Assembly (NCBI RefSeq): GCF_002252625.1 | Contig: NZ_NQKW01000014.1 | Location: 1 to 64,000, forward strand | Reading direction: 5' to 3' | DNA: 64,000 bases | Source: Synechococcus sp. 1G10 | GTDB lineage: Bacteria > Cyanobacteriota > Cyanobacteriia > PCC-6307 > Cyanobiaceae | Shown: piece by piece, positions 1-8,061 of the stretch | Position numbering within the stretch: the first letter of the stretch is position 1 | How the letters are laid out: every line of letters begins with the position of its first letter | Program-made: the position numbers and the translations under genes | The notes under the pieces: generated by a model | What the model saw: the letters and a program-made list of their open reading frames with translations, nothing else | Told to the model about the DNA's origin: nothing | Databases searched by the model: none

Positions 1-602
1 GGCAGAAGGCTGGGCCAATGGACGGGAGCAGTCCCGATAAAACCGGCACCAGCATGGCCGCACCAGCTCCCTTGTGCCTGACTTTCAGTCGGCCCTGGAA
101 GTAGGGCAGATTGGGGTCGATGTTGAGGGCTCGATACCGGCGGATGCCTTCGCCGTGGCCGATGCTGGTCACCAAGAAGTCCCGCACCGCGGCCAGGGGC
201 AGGCCGGCTAGGTCGGTGTTCCAGAGAGGCTCAAGATCCCCCCTCACCAGCACATCGCAGTCGAGGTAGATCACCCGCTGTTCGCGCGATTGCAGCAAGG
301 CCGGGATCAACAGGCGGAGGAAGGCAGCCCGGCTGATGTGGCGTCCCTTAATCAGGCGCAGATCGGCCACCTCGCCCAGTTCCGGGTCCAGCCACTCCAG
401 GCTGGCGGGGGTGCAGGATCGGGCCACCAGCCGCTCCACGCGCCCCCGGTTCTCGCATGAGATTCCATCGGCCAGCAGATAAAAACGCGGCCGTGCGCCT
501 TTGACGTGATCGAGGATCGACTGGATCACCACACCCATGGCCAGGGCGTAGTTGTTGTCGGCGGCCAACACGATCGCAGGCCCCTTCGTGTTCGTGCTCA
601 AC
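1..602 (-). CDS. Glycosyltransferase family 8-like protein, partial (runs off left edge)
   Basis: This minus-strand reading frame is open from a TTG near 602 (or GTG near 572, ATG at 540) to the window edge, about 200 codons. It has the GT8 layout: an N-terminal LAADNNYALAMGVVIQSIL segment, then IYLDCDVLVRGDLEPLW near residue 115, whose DxD motif binds Mn and the nucleotide sugar. GT8 enzymes transfer sugars from UDP donors to surface glycans. After NLPYFQ (about residue 166) the expected family sequence, usually similar to AGVLLIDL, is replaced by a basic, low-similarity stretch although the frame stays open, so the gene may be degenerate or recombined there. It is divergent from the gene at 661 and belongs to the surface polysaccharide locus by position. 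Confidence 0.7.
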
Positions 603-660
603 CTAGTTCCCTGCTGCCGCTCCTAAAATCCTTCGACACAGGAACAGGAGCCGCATCACC

Positions 661-1794
661 ATGGCTCGACTGGTCGTTTACGGCGCCAACCTGGCCTGGG
701 AGGGCAAGCCGGGGCGCGGCGGCCATGTGATGTTCGCCCTGAACTGGATCGAGGGTCTGCGCCTGCTCGGCCATGAAGTGCTCTATGTGGATGAATGCAA
801 CGGCCAGCCCGAAAGCCTGGCCCTGCTCGGCTCGATCATGGCCGCCTGGTGGGCCCCCTCTCCCTACGCCGCCCTCTCCCCCGAGGGGGAGGTGCTGGCG
901 GGGGTGGATGCCGATGGGCTGCGCCGCTTCTGCCTCGAGGCGGCGGCCTTGATCGCCCTCGGAGCCCCCTTTCGTGCGGGTCCACCGCCGCCCCTGGCAG
1001 CAATCCGCCCGCGGGTGCTTGTGGATATGGATCCCGCCTTCGTGCAGCTCTGGGCCGATCAGGAGGAGTTGCCCGAGGCCGTCTATGGCCTGCACGACTT
1101 CTACTACACGATCGGGGTGAACATCGGCACCCCTCGCTGCCGTATCCCAACCCACGGCCTGCCCTGGCGTCATGTGTGGAATCCCGTACTGCTCGACTGG
1201 TGGGCCGATCTGCCGGCCACGCCTGAGGGGCCGATCAGCACGGTGGCGGGCTGGTGGATCAACTCCTACCAGGTGTTCGAGGGGCAGACCTGTGGCCCCA
1301 AGGCCGAGCAGTTCCGCCGTTTTCTCACCCTGCCGGAGCGCTCGGCGGCGCCCTTCGCCATCGCGCTCGAAACGGCGCCCGACGATCCCGATCGGGCGCT
1401 GCTGGCGGCCCATCGCTGGCATCTGCTCGATCCGGCCGTTGCCGTTGCCGACGCCGAGGCATACCGCCGCTTCATCGGCTCCTCCGCCGCGGAGTTCAGT
1501 TGTGCCAAGGGTCTTTACGTGGTGAGCAACTGCGGCTGGTTCAGCGACCGCACGGCCTGCTACCTCGCGGCCGGCAGGCCGGCGATCTGCCAGGCAACGG
1601 GCATCGCTGACGCCCTTCCTTCCGGTGAAGGGCTCTTCTTCGTGAGCGATCTCGAGGAGGCGCTCGAAGCGGTGGCGGCCATCCGGGCGGATTACCCGCG
1701 CCACGCCGCGGCGGCACAGCGGATCGCTCGCGAGCATTTCGCCACCGAGCAGGTGCTTCCCAATTTTCTTGCTGAACTGGGGTTATCTGCTTGA
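661..1794 (+). CDS. Predicted GT-B-like glycosyltransferase, paralogue A
   Basis: This 377-residue protein begins MARLVVYGANLAW and has an N-terminal half like the first Rossmann domain of GT-B enzymes, with a GHxxFALNWIEGLRLLGHEV-type helix. The C-terminal half carries GWFSDRTACYLAAGRP and an ATGIADALP segment, the position where GT-B enzymes bind the donor nucleotide and where they often read GRPVVxxDTG. Two other genes in this window (1871-3067 and 4226-5398) share the same layout and the CYLAAGRP/AYLASGRP block. I do not recognise a named family member, so substrate and linkage are unknown. It is the only plus-strand gene of the locus, divergent from the GT8 gene and convergent with paralogue B. 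It probably transfers a sugar during surface glycan assembly. Confidence 0.75.
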   Translation: MARLVVYGANLAWEGKPGRGGHVMFALNWIEGLRLLGHEVLYVDECNGQPESLALLGSIMAAWWAPSPYAALSPEGEVLAGVDADGLRRFCLEAAALIALGAPFRAGPPPPLAAIRPRVLVDMDPAFVQLWADQEELPEAVYGLHDFYYTIGVNIGTPRCRIPTHGLPWRHVWNPVLLDWWADLPATPEGPISTVAGWWINSYQVFEGQTCGPKAEQFRRFLTLPERSAAPFAIALETAPDDPDRALLAAHRWHLLDPAVAVADAEAYRRFIGSSAAEFSCAKGLYVVSNCGWFSDRTACYLAAGRPAICQATGIADALPSGEGLFFVSDLEEALEAVAAIRADYPRHAAAAQRIAREHFATEQVLPNFLAELGLSA

Positions 1795-1797
1795 AAT

Positions 1798-1844
1798 TCT
1801 TGAGGCTATCCGTAAATGTGGATCTATCTTCTTAACGCTCAAGA
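1798..1844. terminator. Weak hairpin between convergent genes
   Basis: Seven-base arms (TCTTGAG at 1798-1804 and CTCAAGA at 1838-1844) with a 33-base loop lie between two convergent glycosyltransferase-like genes. There is no T-run, so a terminator role is only suggested by position. Confidence 0.25.
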
Positions 1845-1870
1845 GAGAGCCGAAGAGTGAATTTAGCAAA

Positions 1871-3067
1871 CTAGTACTGTTGATCGGGCAAGGATGCGAA
1901 GGTCTGATCAATCAGCATCGGCAAGACGCGCCTTCCCGAACATAGCTCTTCAGCAATGAGACGAGCCCGGCGCGAATGGTGCTTGTAATTGGAAAACACA
2001 ATCCTGATCGCCTCAGCCGCCGATTCCATATCGTGAAAGGTGAGCAGCCCACCCTTCGCGATGTTTGAGGGATCAAAGCCAGTGTCTTCCATGATCACAG
2101 GTCTGCCAGAGGCGAGGTAGGCGGCGCTGCGATCGCTCATCCAGCCGGTCCGCAGTTCACGATAGATTGGCTTTGGACAGCAGAGTTCGGCTGCACTCTT
2201 TTGGATGTAAGTTTGATAGGCTTGAACGGACCCTGAAATTGTGTATGGATCCACAACCATCCATCCATGCGATTGGAGAACGCTGCGATCGTGCGTTTCT
2301 CTGTCATCTCCAACGTCGACGGCTAGTTGCAGGCCTCTCATGCTTCGACGAGGAAGATCGAGGTACCTAAGGTAGGCATCTCTCTTTGAGACGCTGATCA
2401 GTTGGCCGTTGTATTCCAGCCAGTCCCAGGCCCAACTTGTGATCGTGGTGATCGGCGCTTCTCGGCGTGGCTCTGTGTGGTCTGCCTTCCATAGAGGCAG
2501 ATGCACGACCTGGGGGAAGGTGAACCATTGCCGCCCAAGTTTCGGAGCCATGCAGCTCTTATCGTTGTAGTTAAGTCCTACTGTGCAGCACACATCAAAG
2601 GCATCAAGCGTCTGCCCAAGTTGCATGTTACCCACCTGAAGATGACCCGGATCGACATCGATCAAGACGACCTTCCTGAACTGGGAGAGGATCTCTCGAG
2701 GACCAGCGCCGGCAAAACTCCAGACTGCTTCGCAGCTGCCGATGATCTCTCTGAGATTCGGCCCAGATCCGCCAAGAACGATGCTGTCTGTGGCATTGAA
2801 AAAGCAAGGATCCGGGCGATGAAGCACAAGCCGATAGTTGTCGAGGAAACCGTGTTGGCCGATCAACCTCAGGCTTTTGGGGATCCAAGAGTGCTCGGCG
2901 TAGGATGGTTGCAGGTCTTGGGTGATGAATTCAAGCCAGAAGAATTCAATATTCAGGTCGCGCAACCCGTAGGCATATTGCAAGAACCAGCTCCAGTGGC
3001 CGCCCCCCTCTGGATAGCTCGCCAGGTTGGGGGCAATCAGGGCAAGGCGGCCGTCAAAGATCTTCAT
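1871..3067 (-). CDS. Predicted GT-B-like glycosyltransferase, paralogue B
   Basis: The start was chosen at the ATG of MKIFDGRLALIAPNLASYP (3067), because it overlaps the TGA of the upstream acyltransferase in an ATGA arrangement; the frame stays open further upstream but with no family-like sequence. This gives 398 residues. The protein shows the same plan as the genes at 661 and 4226: an N-terminal Rossmann-like half with GGGHWSWFLQYAYGLRDL, a central IDVDPGH segment, and a C-terminal GWMSDRSAAYLASGRP and MEDTGF block typical of GT-B donor-binding regions. Substrate unknown. It is the last gene of a tightly packed minus-strand run and is probably cotranslated with the acyltransferases. The coding sequence is somewhat less GC-rich than the core genes downstream. 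Confidence 0.75.
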   Translation of the reverse strand: MKIFDGRLALIAPNLASYPEGGGHWSWFLQYAYGLRDLNIEFFWLEFITQDLQPSYAEHSWIPKSLRLIGQHGFLDNYRLVLHRPDPCFFNATDSIVLGGSGPNLREIIGSCEAVWSFAGAGPREILSQFRKVVLIDVDPGHLQVGNMQLGQTLDAFDVCCTVGLNYNDKSCMAPKLGRQWFTFPQVVHLPLWKADHTEPRREAPITTITSWAWDWLEYNGQLISVSKRDAYLRYLDLPRRSMRGLQLAVDVGDDRETHDRSVLQSHGWMVVDPYTISGSVQAYQTYIQKSAAELCCPKPIYRELRTGWMSDRSAAYLASGRPVIMEDTGFDPSNIAKGGLLTFHDMESAAEAIRIVFSNYKHHSRRARLIAEELCSGRRVLPMLIDQTFASLPDQQY

Positions 3068-3651
3068 GACCTCTGCTGTTTCAGGGGCCGCAGTTGATAG
3101 GGATTGCCAATGGCCAGAGTTCCTGCTGGAACCGGGCCGTTCACGCTGCTCCCAGCCGCCACAATCGCATCCATCCCAATATCTGCACCTGCCAGCAACA
3201 CAGCACCGCAACCAATCCAGGCATTGCGGCCGATGCGGATGGTGGGCTGTCTTGTCGTTTCGCCCGCTGCCTCAGGAGCAACCTCACTCTCTTTGCGATT
3301 GCTCCGTGCAGGTGGGATTGCTGATGCTGCATCGGAAATGACCACCTGATGGGCAATTAGTGCATAGTCGTCAATGTCCACCAAGCCGTTGGTGTTGATG
3401 ATCACGCCCCGGAGAGTGCAGTAGTGGCCAATACGGACCTCGCCTTGAAGGCCAAGATTGAAGAAGGTGCCCCGGTAGATCCCACTGGCCTTGCCGATGC
3501 TTACCCCGCAGGGCCGCTGGCTTGCGTAATGCAGAAAGGCATAGCTGCTGTGAAGCCAGCAGCCCTCGTCAAGTCTGACGTTATCGGGCAGACCACCGTC
3601 ATACCAGTCGTGTTCCAACTGCCGGTGATCCGCTGGATGGTTGCGCATCAT
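3064..3651 (-). CDS. Left-handed beta-helix (hexapeptide repeat) acyltransferase, WcaF/LacA type
   Basis: The protein has 195 residues. The middle and C-terminal parts are imperfect hexapeptide repeats (for example GEVRIGHYCTLRG, IRIGRNAWIGCGAVLLAGADIG, DAIVAAGSSVNGPVPAG) that build a left-handed parallel beta helix, ending in the common AIGNPYQ cap. Such enzymes move acetyl or other acyl groups from CoA to sugars of surface polysaccharides. The catalytic His expected in an NxH-type loop is not obvious; the AHQVVISD segment (about residue 106) may supply it. ATGA overlaps with both neighbours indicate translational coupling. It has a paralogue directly upstream (3648-4229), so the pair may modify different positions of one repeat unit. 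Confidence 0.8.
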   Translation of the reverse strand: MMRNHPADHRQLEHDWYDGGLPDNVRLDEGCWLHSSYAFLHYASQRPCGVSIGKASGIYRGTFFNLGLQGEVRIGHYCTLRGVIINTNGLVDIDDYALIAHQVVISDAASAIPPARSNRKESEVAPEAAGETTRQPTIRIGRNAWIGCGAVLLAGADIGMDAIVAAGSSVNGPVPAGTLAIGNPYQLRPLKQQRS

Positions 3652-4229
3652 TGAGGGCGGGCCGGATTGCCTTCCATCACGCAGCCGGCAGGCACATCAC
3701 GGCTGATCACAGCACCGGCTCCAATGCGAGCGCCAGCGCCGATTCGCACCCCCTTGAGGATCAGGGCCCCGATGCCGATCCACACGTCATCCCCGATCAC
3801 GATCGGAGCGCTCTGGTAGGGAGGCCGCTTCGAGAGATCTCCTCCAGGCGCCACAGCCCTGGCATCCTGCTCCCGGAGCAAGGGATCCATGGGGTGAAAG
3901 TCGCTGTCTGCCAGTGTGACCTGATAGGAGATCACGACGCGTTTGCCAACCTGAATACGATCGGCACACATGAAAACAGGCCCAACCAGAATGCTGTCTT
4001 CACCTACTTCAACCTGGCCCGTTGGCTCCAGGTTGAACGTTGCCCAGGTGTAGACCTGCACGCGGTTACCGAGGAGCACAGCTGGGTCACGCTGGCTGCG
4101 GCAGCGCTCGAAGCTGTCGCGCCGTTCGATCCAGCAGCCTTGCCCCAGGTGAATGCTGGCAGGAAGGTCGCCGTAATCCCAATCCCCTCGCAGGTGGCCA
4201 TAGCCGATGGTTGCTGAGGTGCCGCTCAC
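3648..4229 (-). CDS. Left-handed beta-helix acyltransferase, WcaF type
   Basis: The protein has 193 residues and clear hexapeptide repeats: GQVEVGEDSILVGP, IQVGKRVVISYQVTLADSDFH, APIVIGDDVWIGIGALILKG and GAGARIGAGAVISRDVPAG, ending EGNPAR. The DSDFHPMDP segment near residue 110 matches the WcaF/maltose O-acetyltransferase loop that carries the catalytic histidine. Predicted role: O-acylation of a sugar or lipid-linked glycan precursor in the cytoplasm. It overlaps the upstream glycosyltransferase-like gene and the downstream acyltransferase by 4 bases each, consistent with one transcript. Confidence 0.85.
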   Translation of the reverse strand: MSGTSATIGYGHLRGDWDYGDLPASIHLGQGCWIERRDSFERCRSQRDPAVLLGNRVQVYTWATFNLEPTGQVEVGEDSILVGPVFMCADRIQVGKRVVISYQVTLADSDFHPMDPLLREQDARAVAPGGDLSKRPPYQSAPIVIGDDVWIGIGALILKGVRIGAGARIGAGAVISRDVPAGCVMEGNPARPQ

Positions 4230-5398
4230 AGCCCGACACTACTGAGCATGGAGCTGAGCACCATTCCGGCTTCGAAGCATTGCTCAGCTACGGCACGGGC
4301 AGCTCGTTGGTGCTCGCAGTAGTTGGCCTCCACAGCTTCCAAGGCCTGGCATGCTCCCTCCAGATTGCTGAAGGGGAGCAGCCCCATGCCCACCGGCAGG
4401 CAGTTGCTGAAGCCGGTGTCCTGCAGCACCACAGGGCGCCCTGCTGCCAGGTAGCAGACCGACCGGCAGCTGAACCAGCCGCTGCGCGTATCCACGTAGA
4501 CGTTTTTGGCCACGCTGAACTCTCCGCGCGACTGCTGAATGTAATGACGATAGCTTTGATAATCCACCGAGATGGCCTCCGAAGAACGGATTTTCCAGCC
4601 CTTTTGCTGCATCTGTTCCAGCGGTGGCTTGCTGCCGCCGATGGCCAGCTCAAAAGCCGCCTTCACCAGGGTGGGCAACGACTCGATGGCGCGGAATTCC
4701 CGTTCCTTCGTGCCGTAGCTGCGGCCATTGTACTCAATCGGCCGGCCAAAGTTGTTCCAGGTGAGCACAGTGGTCCAGATGTCTCCTGGAGGTTCTTGGC
4801 TCCAGCAATTGAGCAGCACGGGAGGGCGCAGTGGCTCCCAGGCGATATCAAGGCTCGGCAGCAGGCAGTCGGGTGCGCCGAGGTTTTCGGCATGGGTGAA
4901 GAAGGCATCATGCTGGCGCCAACTGCTCACCCCCGCCTGCTCTTCGCCAGCAGCAAAGCGAGCATCTGCGGCCGGGTAGTTCACGAAGTGATTCCAGCCC
5001 GGATCGGTATCCACCAGCACCTTGCGCGGGCAGGCTAAATATGGTTCACGCAGCAAGGCGCTTCCCGACACGTTGAGGAACAGCTCGGCGCTTGCCACCA
5101 GGTGCTCTAGACGATCAGCAGCTGGGCCATGAAGCTGACCATCGAGACTGCGCACGCACCAGCGCTGTCCAAGAGATGGCGAAAGGAGCTTGAGAGTACG
5201 TTCCAGAAAGCTTAGCCCGTAGCTGGGGTCATCCCCGTACAACTGGCAACTAGGGTTGTAGGTTTGCGTTCCAGTGTCTTCCAAATAAAAGACTTCAAAT
5301 CCAAGGTTCTCCAGGCCAAGGGCATACTGGGCGTAGTCCCACACAACCCCACCCAGTGGATAAGTAGCGATCATCCCGGTGACGATCGCACGCATCAT
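4226..5398 (-). CDS. Predicted GT-B-like glycosyltransferase, paralogue C
   Basis: This is a 390-residue member of the same family as the genes at 661 and 1871. It begins MMRAIVTGMIATYPLGGVVWDY with a hydrophobic first strand and a helix reading YALGLENLGFEVFYLEDTG. The middle has a KVLVDTDPGW segment (compare RVLVDMDPAF and VVLIDVDPGH in the paralogues), and the C-terminus carries GWFSCRSVCYLAAGRP, LQDTGF and GLLPF. The family appears to be a GT-B fold transferase, but donor and acceptor cannot be read from the sequence. ATGA overlaps on both sides place it in the operon between the pyruvyl transferase and the acyltransferase genes. Confidence 0.75.
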   Translation of the reverse strand: MMRAIVTGMIATYPLGGVVWDYAQYALGLENLGFEVFYLEDTGTQTYNPSCQLYGDDPSYGLSFLERTLKLLSPSLGQRWCVRSLDGQLHGPAADRLEHLVASAELFLNVSGSALLREPYLACPRKVLVDTDPGWNHFVNYPAADARFAAGEEQAGVSSWRQHDAFFTHAENLGAPDCLLPSLDIAWEPLRPPVLLNCWSQEPPGDIWTTVLTWNNFGRPIEYNGRSYGTKEREFRAIESLPTLVKAAFELAIGGSKPPLEQMQQKGWKIRSSEAISVDYQSYRHYIQQSRGEFSVAKNVYVDTRSGWFSCRSVCYLAAGRPVVLQDTGFSNCLPVGMGLLPFSNLEGACQALEAVEANYCEHQRAARAVAEQCFEAGMVLSSMLSSVGL

Positions 5399-6414
5399 GG
5401 CACCTCCTGCTGGCTTGCTACGGGACCTAAACCCAGCCAGGAGCGCAACTCAATGGCAAACTGTTTGTGGCCTGCGGTGATCTCTGCCAGCCTTTGCGGA
5501 TCTAATCGTTGCTGCTGCGGCAGCGCTCGCAACCGCTCCTCCAACAGGCTCTCCGGGAGAAGCGCCGGATCCGCTTCAAGGACCCAATCCCCTAGACCAA
5601 CAGCCTGCATGAATGCGTCAATTTTCCGGTCCCCACTCACCGCCAACACAGGTCGCCCCATGGCGACTGCGATCACGCAGCCATGCAGGGCTGACGACAG
5701 CACAAGAGAGCTGGCAGCGTACAAATCAATGATGACGTCGAAGGCATTGGTGTCACCGTGTGGGATTCGGTTATTCGTGCGACACAGGCTCCATCCCTCG
5801 GCTGCCGCTACCCTCGAAGCCACTGCTTCCATCCGCTCGTAGGTTGCAGCCCCGGCGGTGGTGTAGTTGTCTACGTGCAGTAGACCATCGCCCAAAGGAT
5901 GACGTGATAGCCCCAGCAGCCCAGGGCAGGGCATCGGCATTCTCAGACCGCTCAGCTGCAGCCGATCTCCGCTACTCCTGTCTCTCAACAGAATAAAGGG
6001 GCTGCGGCTCACGACCCGACGCAACAGATCCTGGGGAGCCAGGCTTGATTCCTGCTTCAGGTCGCAATTGCCTACGCCCCAAACCGCGAAACGCAGGCGC
6101 GTGGATAGCGGCTCAAAGCCCTCCCAAAATGGAGTGAAGTAGTCCATGAACAGCCCGCCCCCTCCAATCACCACCGCATCTCGCGGGCTGGCATCAGCAA
6201 GCGCTTCAAGCGCCTGGTCAACAAAAGACTCATCGCAGAGATGCTCGTTTATCCTATTTGCCCCAAGCAGACCCTGGATCGCCCGTGCGGAAAGCCAGTC
6301 ACCAACATTGGAGCGATTGGCAAACACATGATGCACAACCTCGACGGGAGTGGTGGACATTGCAATCGGGCGTCTAGCTGTCACTAGGTCACGAAATGAA
6401 TCCGTTCCGTTCAT
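5395..6414 (-). CDS. Polysaccharide pyruvyl transferase family protein
   Basis: The start was placed at ATG 6414 (MNGTDSF), which overlaps the TGA of the PIG-L gene; an ATG at 6360 (MSTTPVEVVHHV) is an alternative. This gives 339 residues. Family features are FANRSNVGDWLSARAI near the N-terminus, the glycine-rich VVIGGGGLFMDYF block (about residue 82), WGVGNCD, a conserved ILLRDRSS segment, and the C-terminal SALHGCVIAVAMGRPVLAV, the typical SxxHG..A...P pattern of CsaB-like enzymes. These transfer a pyruvate ketal from phosphoenolpyruvate to sugars, adding negative charge to capsule or S-layer anchoring glycans. Neighbouring PIG-L and acyltransferase genes fit the same modification pathway. 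Confidence 0.85.
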   Translation of the reverse strand: MNGTDSFRDLVTARRPIAMSTTPVEVVHHVFANRSNVGDWLSARAIQGLLGANRINEHLCDESFVDQALEALADASPRDAVVIGGGGLFMDYFTPFWEGFEPLSTRLRFAVWGVGNCDLKQESSLAPQDLLRRVVSRSPFILLRDRSSGDRLQLSGLRMPMPCPGLLGLSRHPLGDGLLHVDNYTTAGAATYERMEAVASRVAAAEGWSLCRTNNRIPHGDTNAFDVIIDLYAASSLVLSSALHGCVIAVAMGRPVLAVSGDRKIDAFMQAVGLGDWVLEADPALLPESLLEERLRALPQQQRLDPQRLAEITAGHKQFAIELRSWLGLGPVASQQEVP

Positions 6415-7046
6415 GGCTTCAGGACCTGAAATACTTCGGCATACTCGCCCTCTGGCCAACTTAGAAGTTCGCCGCGGTAACGGGCCAGCCCACGACTGGC
6501 AGCTGCGAAGTCGAGCACTTCCACTTGGCTGTGGTGGGCGCGAATGGCGCGCAGTTTCATAGCCATGTCGGTGCCAATATCCACTACAGCATCGATCCGT
6601 TGGAGCGGAGTCCACACTTCATAGAGCCACAACTCCGGCACAGCCATGCCCGTTAATTCAAGTGTCTGGATCAACTGCTTCGCGAGCCGCCAGGTAGCCC
6701 GATGATCTGGATGGGATTCGCCACCATGGGGCGCGTAAAGGCGTTGGACTGGTTTGGAGGTCAGTACCTCCTGCAGGGCCCTCAGCAGAGCAGCAGTGCT
6801 GCGCAGGGCGCCATCGCGCTGGCGCCAGAAATGGAGGGCATCCACTCCGAGCAAGGCTGCAGCCCGCCGGGCCTCGGCTTCTCGTAGCGGTCCGGTGCGC
6901 TCCGGCGACAGACCGTGCCCACCTCTTTCTCCCGAGGTGAGATGGATAACTGTTACCGCATCGCCTGCTCGGTAGTGGTGGCGCAAGGTACCGCCGCAGC
7001 CAATCGCTTCGTCGTCGGGATGGGGGCTGAGCACTAGGACGCGCAT
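6411..7046 (-). CDS. PIG-L family deacetylase
   Basis: The start at 7046 gives MRVLVLSPHPDDEAIGCGG, the canonical N-terminus of the LmbE/PIG-L family; the longer open frame upstream is only the antisense of another gene. The 211-residue protein has the zinc-binding PHPDDE motif at residues 8-13 and a second zinc-ligand histidine in HPDHRATWRLA (near residue 110). Enzymes of this family hydrolyse the N-acetyl group of GlcNAc-containing substrates, so it may prepare an amino sugar for further acylation in the surface glycan. It is separated from the upstream FemAB-like gene by 7 bases and overlaps the downstream pyruvyl transferase by 4. Confidence 0.9.
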   Translation of the reverse strand: MRVLVLSPHPDDEAIGCGGTLRHHYRAGDAVTVIHLTSGERGGHGLSPERTGPLREAEARRAAALLGVDALHFWRQRDGALRSTAALLRALQEVLTSKPVQRLYAPHGGESHPDHRATWRLAKQLIQTLELTGMAVPELWLYEVWTPLQRIDAVVDIGTDMAMKLRAIRAHHSQVEVLDFAAASRGLARYRGELLSWPEGEYAEVFQVLKP

Positions 7047-7053
7047 CGCTGTT

Positions 7054-8061
7054 TCAGGTAACACTGCTGCAGGGATAGAGGCCCCAAGTGCGCATCCGCG
7101 GCACTGCAGTGGCGAAGCGAAGCTTGAAGGCTTCATCGCCAATGCCAAAGTCGAACCGGCCGGCTCCTTCAGCTCGGGCGGCGAGCAGAAGCTGCCGCAG
7201 CAGCACTTCTCCAGGGGAGCGCCTGGCCAGAGCGGGATCGAAGCTGGGTTTATACCAGAGGAACACACCGCCGTGGCAAAAACCAAAGTGGGCGGCGATC
7301 AAGCGGCCGCCGGCCAGCACCTGGGTGAAGCGCAGGCTTCCGCCGCAAGCGTCGGCGCGAACCAGCTCGCGGTAAAAGCGTCTCTGGAGCGGATCGAGGA
7401 AGAGGCTCGGTGAGGCCGTGCCATTCCAACGGGCAATATGTTGCTCAAAGAATGACTCTAACTGGGCCTCGATCGCCACCGGATCGCGTAGATGGTCAAC
7501 TCGCAGGTCGCCGTCGCGGGCAAAACCCCGTTCATGACGCCGCAGACTGCGCCGCTCGGCCGCTGCCCCGGGGCCAGCAGGGTCGGCGTCAAAATCCAGT
7601 ACCGGTGCGGCCAGATCGCCTTCGTCGCAGCAAAGCATTCCGAGGGATGCGGCCCCCTGCTGCAGCCGCTGCCAGTTGGCTGAGGTGTCGGGCAGCAGGT
7701 AGAACCTCAGCCCAAGAAGCTCCGGCTCCCTTTCCAGCAGGGCTCTCAGCAGCGCCTGAAGGACTGCCGGCTCGCTCAGATCGCCGATCAGATCGAGGGA
7801 ATCAGCGCTCCCGCTTCCCACAGGGAAGGCCATGCCGCCGTCCACAAACAGGGCGGCCAGGGCCAGCGGCTCACCCTGACGCTCCGCCAGGAGCAGATGC
7901 AGCCGGCCGCGCCCGAAGCATTTCCACCAAATACGCTGGAAAACCTCGCTCTGAAACACGGAGCAAGTTTCGCTGAGAGCAACCAGCCGTTTCCAGCCCC
8001 CTGCCGCTATCCAGGGATCGTTGAAGCCGCTTAGCGCGCGGACCTGGATCTGATCACTCAT
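7054..8061 (-). CDS. FemAB/BioF2-like GNAT acyltransferase (CelD family)
   Basis: The protein has 335 residues and the two-lobed GNAT architecture of BioF2/CelD proteins: an N-terminal half beginning VFQSEVFQRIWWKCFG and a C-terminal half with RFTQVLAGGRLIAAHFGFCHGGVFLWYKPSFDP and GEVLLRQLL, followed by FDFGIGDEAFKLRF (about residue 300), the signature of the family. Members are found in exopolysaccharide loci and are thought to transfer acyl or aminoacyl groups to glycans. Substrate unknown. The gene overlaps the upstream GT4 gene by 4 bases and sits just before the PIG-L deacetylase, suggesting a deacetylate-then-acylate step on an amino sugar. That step is inference. Confidence 0.8.
   Translation of the reverse strand: MSDQIQVRALSGFNDPWIAAGGWKRLVALSETCSVFQSEVFQRIWWKCFGRGRLHLLLAERQGEPLALAALFVDGGMAFPVGSGSADSLDLIGDLSEPAVLQALLRALLEREPELLGLRFYLLPDTSANWQRLQQGAASLGMLCCDEGDLAAPVLDFDADPAGPGAAAERRSLRRHERGFARDGDLRVDHLRDPVAIEAQLESFFEQHIARWNGTASPSLFLDPLQRRFYRELVRADACGGSLRFTQVLAGGRLIAAHFGFCHGGVFLWYKPSFDPALARRSPGEVLLRQLLLAARAEGAGRFDFGIGDEAFKLRFATAVPRMRTWGLYPCSSVT

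Noticed and set aside
598-1737. Long minus-strand frame opposite paralogue A
   Set aside because: It is antisense to a clear glycosyltransferase-like gene, with low-complexity Arg/Gly/Pro/His composition and no family features; typical high-GC shadow.
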